A stretch of DNA of 64,000 bases from the NCBI GenBank assembly GCA_033026295.1, contig CM065185.1, forward strand, positions 6,944,001 to 7,008,000. Direction: 5' to 3'. The notes under the pieces were generated by a model. That model ran no database searches. It had not been told where the DNA came from and saw nothing but the letters and a program-made list of their open reading frames with translations. Both the position numbers and the translations under genes were made by a program. The stretch is from Channa striata. Lineage: Eukaryota > Chordata > Actinopteri > Anabantiformes > Channidae. Positions 55,871 to 64,000 of this stretch are shown here, piece by piece. Position 1 is the first letter of the stretch. Each line of letters begins with the position of its first letter.

Positions 55871-58308
55871 TTTTCTTTGCTGTGAATGCCCGGCGCAGCT
55901 GAAAGAATAGGGTGAAGAGATCCCACAGGTCACCTGATGCTGTGGGATATTTTCCCGTCTCCCACAAGGCAAATGTGAAGTAACCACATCGTGATTTATG
56001 TAAGGATCATGACCACAATTATATTTACCACGAGTAACGTTCTTCTATCACGCTTCTGTCCTAAATGAGGCTCCTGAAAGAGCTATAAAGCTGTCAAACA
56101 TTCCCTGATTTATGCTGAAATTCTGTTTTACCCCCTCCCGGCCATGTGTGTAGCTATCGAAGTGTGTGTCAGCTTTTGTGTTTTTATACGTGTGTGTGTG
56201 TGTGAAGCAGCCCCCTCCACAGATTTGTTAAGGGTCCAATTATGATGATGATTTGTTCCTCGCAATGGCTTTACTTGAATGACCTAATTTCCTCATCTAG
56301 TGTGAGGCGAAGAAAAAAAATACAAGTGCTTTTTTTCTTCTTCTCCTGTTCTTTGCAGCCCTTCCTCTCCTCTCCTCCTTCCTTCTTCTGCTGCCATGAT
56401 GCTGCATTCATGTTTCGAGCACCCAAACACTGCTGTCATGCATTCCTGCGGTGACAGCGTGACATGGCCCTCAAACCCTCGCCACTCTCGCTGCAACACA
56501 CACACACACACACACACACGCATGAATGTAAGCACACATGTCCAGCATGTTTTGTGGAAGACTGATCTCACCAGTGTAAAATACCATAATAACATAATGA
56601 CATTTCTAGGTTGCACACATGCACAAACATATACAGTGAGAATCAACTGACGGAGCCGAGCGACAGTAGCCAACAAGCACAACAAACATTTGAAATATGT
56701 CCCGTGTTTTCTCGCGCCCTTGTACACATAACACATTTGTACCATTCTTTTGACTAAGACATACAGATTTTTTTTTCACAAGAAATTACTCATCTCTTTC
56801 TTGCTTACAATTCATTTTCAAAAGCATTTCTTTTTAGTTCCTTTTTCCTCCTCCTCCGACCTCCAGATTTTCACCCTTCACCCGCTTTGGCCTGGCTGGT
56901 TCAGCTATTCACTTTTTTCTGTCTTACCCGGCTAAAAATACACATTATTTCTCTTTCTTATTCCCTAACAAACACACACACACGCCTGCCCTGTCTCTCA
57001 CACACATGCATAAAAACTCAGAGCTTCTCCCTCTGATAACGGAGGACGGCTACAAACTTGGATAAGCGCAACAGGCAGCGCAGCAGGAGTGTGTTTAAAT
57101 GTGTGTTTCGTGGATGCTTCATTGGCAGCAATCACTTGTTTGACAAGGGGCAGAGGTGATGACAGGGTCGTCTGCCATGCCGGGAACCCCCCCCAAAGCC
57201 ACCACACTCTCTATACACACACACCCTTAGCCCTATTCAAAGCCACTCACTCATGTGGTAATGTCTCTATTGTGACAGCCTGAACGCTTTATGGGCAACA
57301 GCTTGATGCTGGCATTTAGGCAGAGGCATTAGTGTGTATATTAGTATGTGCGTGTGGCTGTGTCTGGCTCATCCTCTGTGGAATCTGCCCATCTAGAGCT
57401 TGAAGCGGTGAAACCTCGATTTCTCTGCTCCAGACCGGTGACAGATGAGCAGAGAATTGCAGTACAGGGAATGGGAGGCAGAGGCAGTTTCAGGCAAGAT
57501 TAAAGGCAAGAGTACACATGCCAACACACACACGCACACCTTTACAGTGTACACACACGCACACACACACACACTCACTATTTAACTTCACTTTTACTTT
57601 CTGACTGCCACCACCTCAGTTAAGTAGGCAGAGCGATTCGTCATGTCAGAGAGCCCTGGTGCCATACAACAAAAGGTGAGGGAGTGTGGGAAAGGGCTGG
57701 TGCACAAAGCCCTCCCTGCCCCCGTCTGTCTCCCTGTCTCAGATACATGCGCAGGGCGAGAGCCCCTCCAGCATCCCCCCACTGCGTAGTCCTCAGGGCT
57801 GCTCATCTGCAAAAATGCAAGCGTGGAAACAAAGAGCTTTTTCCAGTTTTGTCTCCAGCATACCATACATCTTGAAGCTCACTCTGCTAGAAGTGAGGTT
57901 ATGAGTGAGGTTTTAGTCTGACTGCCAATCCTAAAATGTTCATGTTCACAGAAAATGTCTCAACATCAGGTCTCTGGAGCCCCGAAAAAACCCTTTGCAG
58001 AGTCCAGACAGCCATTCAGCCAGGGAAATAGAGGGAGGATGAGACAGAGGGAGGGAGAAAGAGATAAAAACGGCTATTCAGGGAGGAAAATCTGCCAGTT
58101 TTCGCCAGCTCTACCCACAAAAAGACAGCAGGAAAGAGAAGGAGGATCTCCTTGAGACTGACGCCAGCTTTGTAGACAGACAGGCAAATAAAGAGACAGA
58201 CAGAGAAGCTGAGAGAGGAGGACATTCACACTGCTCCAAGTATCTTCTCATCTGAGCCGTGTTTGTGCACCTGATTTTCTTTGGTTGCTAAAGACCAAAA
58301 TGCTCAGG

Positions 58309-58310
<2 letters not shown>

Positions 58311-58374
<64 letters not shown>
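58311..58374. repeat. (AC)32 microsatellite
   Basis: An uninterrupted run of 32 AC units, the longest perfect dinucleotide repeat in the window, about 4.1 kb upstream of the start codon. Such alternating tracts can adopt Z-DNA and are highly polymorphic. Confidence 0.98.
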
Positions 58375-58376
<2 letters not shown>

Positions 58377-59401
58377 AGTGAAAGAGCTGACTCGTAGGCA
58401 AAGTGAATGTTGTCTGGTATATAGCTGAGCCCAGAGAAAGCGTATTTACGATAAGTCTGCAGGGCAAGAGCAGTCAGTGTCTTACCGTCTCAATCTGTCC
58501 TTCTCAAACAAAGGAATGATTAAACAATCAATGAAAACTGACCTTGTCTTCCAGTATCACATTCCTGCTGGAGCCGACCCATTAACAGTTGAAAGAGAAA
58601 GCCTCGGTTTACCTAAGACAGTGAGCATTTGGAAACACAACAAGGTCCCAACATCTTTTGTTCATCATATATGATAATCTTCATCTACATATCTGTGCAG
58701 GATACAGGTGAGGTCACATCACGCCAGAGAGGTTAAAAGGGAGGCGTATGGATGGATAAAAGGAAAGATGGAGTCATCATGAGTAACTGGTGTGTGCCCA
58801 GACAGTGACAGTCTGTTGGCAGAGAGATGAGGGAGAGATGCCCAAACTCCGAGCTCAGTCATTTCCTGCTGGCTCAGTAGCCATGTATCAATAGGCTGGC
58901 TGAGATCAAAGGGAATATGAATAGGGATTTAGACTGTCATACATATGGATCACACAGAACTGCTGTCGTCAGGCTTCTGGTCTTATTATGACTTGTAGCC
59001 TTAGATCCCTCACTGACAGTTAGTGTAATTCTTTTGTCAAAGTGTTCAACGCTGTGCAGGATATCGTGGGTCAACAGCTGCTGAGGGACAATCCCACCTT
59101 AAACTGTAATTATTTCCTTAATATGAAACATTTTTACATGTGGCAGCGGGAGAAGCACGGGTAAAAATAAATGCTGCAGTTTGCAGTTTTCAGTTTCAGA
59201 TCTACTATTTGTTCTGTCCCTATATTTTCCAATAAGCCCTAACAGGCTCTCTCTCACTCCAGTATCTTCATTTAGTTGCCTAATCAATAATCTAAACTCC
59301 ATATGTTATATGGAGCACGGTCACTAAAACAAGTTGGTCTGTTATGTTTTGATGATCGGCAGGCTGAAATAATGGGAAGCCTTGCAAATCATAATCTTTA
59401 T

Positions 59402-59449
59402 CATCACCCTTCGTCCTTGACTATCGTTAGACAAGGATGAAGGCTGATG
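59402..59449. other. Imperfect hairpin, 18-base arms
   Basis: Arms at 59402-59419 and 59432-59449 pair along 18 bases with one mismatch and one G-U pair, around a 12-base loop. Four of the next five flanking positions still give a few pairs. It could be a small structured RNA or an old inverted-repeat element. Confidence 0.45.
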
Positions 59450-60960
59450 ACAATATGTTGCATTTAGTTAAAGATTAACATTTTGCATGATCGAGGAACT
59501 GTTCGTAGCATTACTGAAGTTCAAGTATTACTCCATTTCAAGATACAGGAGAGTTAATTAAAAAGATTTACATCGTTCAAGGTTGATGCACAAATAAACA
59601 TTGTACGTATTTGGAGCAAAACATTGCTTGTTCAGTAAAAGCTTTGCAAAACTTTGTAATAAATTCACTTTAAGATATGTCAATGCAAAAAACAGGGCTG
59701 GAGTATATGGTTAACCTAGTACAGGTCAAGAATGGTCAATGATTTAGGCAAGTGCAGCGACAGTCAAAAGTCACCAGCCCAGGTGGGGCACGTGAGGTTC
59801 ACATGAAAGAGTATGGAGCCTGAAATTAATGCCAGGCAGTGAACTGGGTGTTATGTGAACACAAAGAATGCAAGGACAGTTGGGCAATGAGTAAAGGTGA
59901 GAAGGGGAGGCAGCTGACCCCGACTAGTCAGGGAATTCAATGCAAAGGTAGACAAAACAGCAAAAAAGCAAAGACTGTGAGGGGAGGAAAGCTCAGGAGT
60001 GTCAAAATAGAAGCATCGAATATGGACAGGATGCGAACTGGAGCAGCACTGTGGTGACTTATGGTGAGTGAAGCTGCATTAAGTGCATGTTTGACCACTT
60101 ACGGACAGCCAGGACCAGCTGCAGTGAGCGGCACTAAACTGTTGCGTTTACGTGCAGCACAGAGGCAGCTGAGTGTCCTGCTAATGTGCTTAAATTGATA
60201 AAGCCTGTGCAACAATAAACAATATCTTAAATCTGGCAAAGCAAATCCACTGCCAGAAACACAGTCACATTAGGCATCGTTTGATTCAAAGTTCAAATTT
60301 AAAATTGCTTAACTGTAAATGAAATCATTCCTAGGAAGTGATTCTTTTCTCAGCCGTCAGACAAACGTGTGCACACAAAGCAGATACGGATGCAAGTGTG
60401 ATTTGTTACCATCTTTCTTGGAATGGAAAGGCCTCCGCTGATGTTCGGACAAAACAAATTAGCTCCATTACTAAGAGAAAAGCAAAGGTTTAAGATAAGG
60501 AATATAAAGGGGTAAATGTAAGGAAAGGTAAATGTAAAAAAAAAATACAGGAGCAGGCAAGAGATTAAGGTTTGGTGTACAATGAGTAAGAGAGAAGTCA
60601 TCTTATCAAACACAATTTTATACGTGTGAGCGTGTACGTGTGAGCCAGACAAGACATCTAAGCGCTTTGAGCCCTGGTGAGAGAGGGAAAATGTGCATTA
60701 TCGTCCATCCATCACTCTCTCATTACTCATTCACTTACTTACACTCAGACTCACACAAGGAGCACATACATGAATGCTGATACGGCCTAATACGTGCACT
60801 TAACACCAGACTGGATGTGAGCGAGACACATTTATCTCAATGTAACTGCGTGGAAACGCTTCTGAGTGCATCCGCGAATGTGTGTATGTGTGTTGGAACG
60901 AACGTGATCCGCCAGGTTTCAGGTCAAAGCGATTCTCTGCCAAATGATTGGTTCATAATC

Positions 60961-60970
60961 TGATTGACAG
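60961..60970 (+). promoter_or_regulatory. Second PBX-MEIS/PREP decamer, distal upstream
   Basis: The bases TGATTGACAG repeat the proximal-promoter decamer exactly, here in plus orientation about 6.8 kb upstream of the start codon. It is flanked by a long pyrimidine-rich stretch without obvious conserved character, so a chance match is quite possible. Confidence 0.25.
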
Positions 60971-63900
60971 TCCGACTCCCTCCTCTGCTCTGTCTTCTCC
61001 TGTTGCTCCCCTCGTTTGTCATCCATTTTCTGTCTCTCTCATTATCCTTCCCTCCTGTTGGATACATTCCTCCCTTCCGTTTATACGGCCTCACCTCTCC
61101 TTCATTCAATCCCTCCACCCCTTTTCCACACAGTGTTTGTCCTCTCCTCCCCTTCACTTCTCTCCATCCTCCCTCCATGCTGTCTCATGCTCGAGGATAT
61201 AAACACATCATTCCGTCTATGCTGTGATCTCATTACCTGTGCTAACACCGCTCATAACCACAGCACCTCTGCCATCTGGAAGCGTGTGTGTCTGCGATTC
61301 TCCGTGTGTACAAGCTTCTCAATACAAACATGTGAAAAAACATGCCCCATATGGTCAAGGTGAATGAAAACGGAAGCGCCAGTAGTGGCGATGCCAGTGT
61401 AGTGGCCTTGAGTGTTTTCTCTAGAAACACTACAGTTTCTTAGAGGGACGTGAAGCGCGAAGCGTTTTTCACAGCATCCATTGAGAAATTTCTTCTACAC
61501 CACCCAATAAGCACATGTTCATAAGGTCTCTATGCTCAATGTAGTTGATAACAGATTGAACAATTATGAGACATTCATGGTACCCAGAAGATGAATCCTA
61601 ACAGAGGATGGATCCTTATAAATTTAGTGTTTGCTTCTGTTTCAGTGCCAACCGAAGAAGGTTGGTAGTTGTGATTTTGTGTGAAATGTTTCAACAATGC
61701 ACAGACTGCTAAGAAAGATGGAATTTTCAGTTTAGTTTATTACTAAATACCTGTAAAATAATTCACACCAGTCTTATGTAAATTTTAATTTAACTCTAAT
61801 CTGCAAGTGCTAATATGCTCACATTCTAAACTATTATGCTAATTTTGGTATAAAGTATGGTATATGCTATAATAAAATTACAGTGTTATAGCACAATAAT
61901 GTGATAAAGAAGACATGCAACAATTATAATCCCCAAATTAGGTCTTATAATACTTGTCTGTCATTAAACCTTATTTTTCTTTTTAGTTTTTTGAAAAATT
62001 ATTCTTAAAAAGATAAAGATTTATTATGATATTTATTTTAACTTATGATTTACTGCTGTTTTTAAATTTGGGGCACTCACAAGAGAATATTTTTTTGAAG
62101 CAGACATGCTGACTTTTATTAGCCATGGCTCAAATTGTTAGAGCTCCTACATTTCCAAGAACACAAACAATAGCGTGTTTTAGTTTGACCCACTATATCT
62201 ATAGCTCACATCTTCATCATGGGTTATTTTCCCACACTGGACAAAGCTTCAGAGCCACAATTTGTTTGCTAAATTTTAATACCCCTTTAAGAAAACTGTG
62301 TGTTGGAGGCAAAATGAGAAGCAAGAAGATCACCAGGTTCACTGACGCTGCATAAGTCAAAACCAATACAGAGCTTGAGCTTTTGTGGTTTAGCTGTGCT
62401 AGTCTGAAGGTTCAAAGTGAGTCGAGCTTCTGCACCTACGGGGTCGGTGAACCCTTTATCAGACAGAGGGCGACCGACTTAGTGGTCACCTTTAGAGCAG
62501 AGCTTCCTCCTGAAGCATTTGAACGGGTGTATTTACAGTCAGAGAGTGAGCGGCCCAGGAGAGATGCAGCCAGCAATTTTATAGAAAGCAAAACCAGAGT
62601 CTCCTTTCACATTATCATGGAGATTTAATGACATGCTGTAGGCCTCATTTAAACTCTTAGCAGCTGGCTGGGATCTATAGTACCATGTCACTCGGCAATC
62701 AATATCTTTTTCACACACACACACGCCCTGCGAGAAATCTCTCTTATCGGGAAACATCAGATCAAGCAGATACACTTGAATGGCTTTTGGGGCCAGATTG
62801 ACTAACAGTGAGGGGACGCGGGATCAATGTTTTCGCTTGCAAGCTAAACTCATCCTGTTGTGTTGTGTGTTAGCATGTGTCCACCCAGGGAGCGCTTGCC
62901 TGCCCAACCAGCTGTCTGCTTATTCACGCCATATTATTGTTAAGGTGGTGCTGATCGGGATCACAGGACGGACCCCGAGCCCACGAGCAGGCCGAGACGT
63001 CTGTGGCCTCACCTGACAAGAGGGGCCCCTGATCGAGCTTCCCCACTGGGCTCAAGAGACAAAGCCGAGGGCCTGTGTTTCCAAACACGGGCCCCTCTCA
63101 CAACCCAGAGGTCAGGAATTTAGAATAATCTTGCTCAAGCAGGAGGGACCGTGCACACACACAGACACACACACACGCAGACGCACACATACACAGACAC
63201 ACACACAGACACTTAGGGATTAGGCTTTAATATGACCCTGCTTAACCCAACAGAGGAACAAATAGCAGGGGTCTATGTGGACAGGGGTTGTGTGTGTGTG
63301 TGCGTGTTTGAGGGGGTGGGGGCAGGTTCTACGTGGTCCAAAAGTGAAAAAAGTTGTGGTGGTTGGGATGAAATGTCCAAACATAGGACACATGTTTGAC
63401 AGAGAGCTAGCACATATCCATTAAAAGACAAGAAGCAAGAGGGTTTAGATATGGACTGTATGATCAAAGCAGACAAATGAGGAAAGAGATGAAGTAGAGA
63501 GGGGGGGGGGGGACCTGCTGCAGTGAGTCATGAACGAGCTTCATGGTCTGAAGGGGACACATGTGCTTTGATCCTCTTCTAATGATGTTTCTCAAGCACC
63601 ACCAGAGGATGCAAATGACTGACATCCACACACCAGTATCAGTGGATGCATCACCTGCACTTAGACGCACATCAGGTTTTTTGGACACTTCTTACGCTAT
63701 GATATCAAACGAACACTCGAAGCAATGTGGTGTTTCGAGGGTACCTGACATCTTACCTCTTTAGCCTCAGCGTGTACTGGTTTGCCATGAAAAGCGGGAT
63801 AATGTCAGCTTTAGCCCGGGGGTGCAGTCGTATTTTGAACTCTACACTGCTGGTCTCTCAATTTGCATGATTCTCGCAGAGTCACGGCAGACGAAGTACG

Positions 63901-64000
63901 CCATCTAGTGCAGAGGTAGGAGCCTGTGAGGCTTTACAAAAGAAACTAAAAATACAGAGAAGATCAGAAGAGCAGTTCAATGGGGGCCTCAGAAATTTGT

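Larger units (their letters stand above)
54204..64000. other. Upstream intergenic or 5' UTR region; no gene recognised
   Basis: Beyond the promoter this 9.8 kb shows no family motif in any frame on either strand. It holds (CA)n at 56496-56519 and 58311-58374, pyrimidine-rich stretches at 56330-56400 and 60990-61190, AT-rich DNA at 61720-62060, an imperfect hairpin at 59402-59449, and a run of 12 G at 63501-63512. A possible upstream 5' UTR exon of the receptor gene cannot be excluded. Confidence 0.65.

Noticed and set aside
62125..63016. Chain of plus-strand open frames of about 76-81 codons
   Set aside because: They are in different frames, show no splice sites that would join them sensibly, and have no motifs.
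1..64000. CRISPR arrays, bacterial operons, or intact transposase or reverse transcriptase genes
   Set aside because: The tandem repeats are microsatellites without spacers, and no open frame carries transposase, integrase or polymerase motifs.

Overview
The window is eukaryotic and most likely from a teleost fish, probably a percomorph. The evidence is long introns dense in (CA)n repeats, dispersed repeats of kinds common in fish genomes, no bacterial-style gene packing, and spliced exons of a vertebrate receptor gene. I find one protein-coding gene. It is on the minus strand and encodes the extracellular part and transmembrane segment of an EphA receptor tyrosine kinase whose ligand-binding domain most resembles EphA4. 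Which fish EPHA4 copy this is (a, b or a further paralogue) cannot be settled here.

Layout, in the gene's direction (right to left). 54204-64000 is upstream DNA with no recognisable gene. A CpG-rich promoter and first exon lie near 53.8-54.4 kb. Exon 1 (start codon at 54203, signal peptide) is followed by a 13.3 kb intron, exon 2 (65 nt), and a 5.6 kb intron. The region that I recall as a single exon 3 of about 660 nt in vertebrate Eph genes is here three exons (201, 108 and 352 nt; 661 nt in total). A 15.7 kb intron follows, then exon 4 (156 nt, cysteine-rich), exon 5 (first fibronectin III domain), exons 6 and 7 (second fibronectin III domain) and exon 8 (transmembrane). The exons for the juxtamembrane region, kinase, SAM domain and C-terminal tail are not visible and must lie beyond the left edge. 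The left 8.3 kb is intron.

The ten exons give about 572 codons. All splice phases join cleanly except exon 4 to exon 5, where the strongest sites leave the frame one base short and give an early stop. An alternative acceptor 17 bases further into exon 5 restores the frame. The two extra introns in exon 3, that junction, and a perfect PBX-MEIS type decamer 143 bases upstream of the start codon are the points most worth checking. No mobile element with an intact coding region, no RNA gene, no CRISPR array and no second gene was found. The long ORFs outside the exons are pyrimidine-rich or (CA)n artefacts, or wrong-frame readings.
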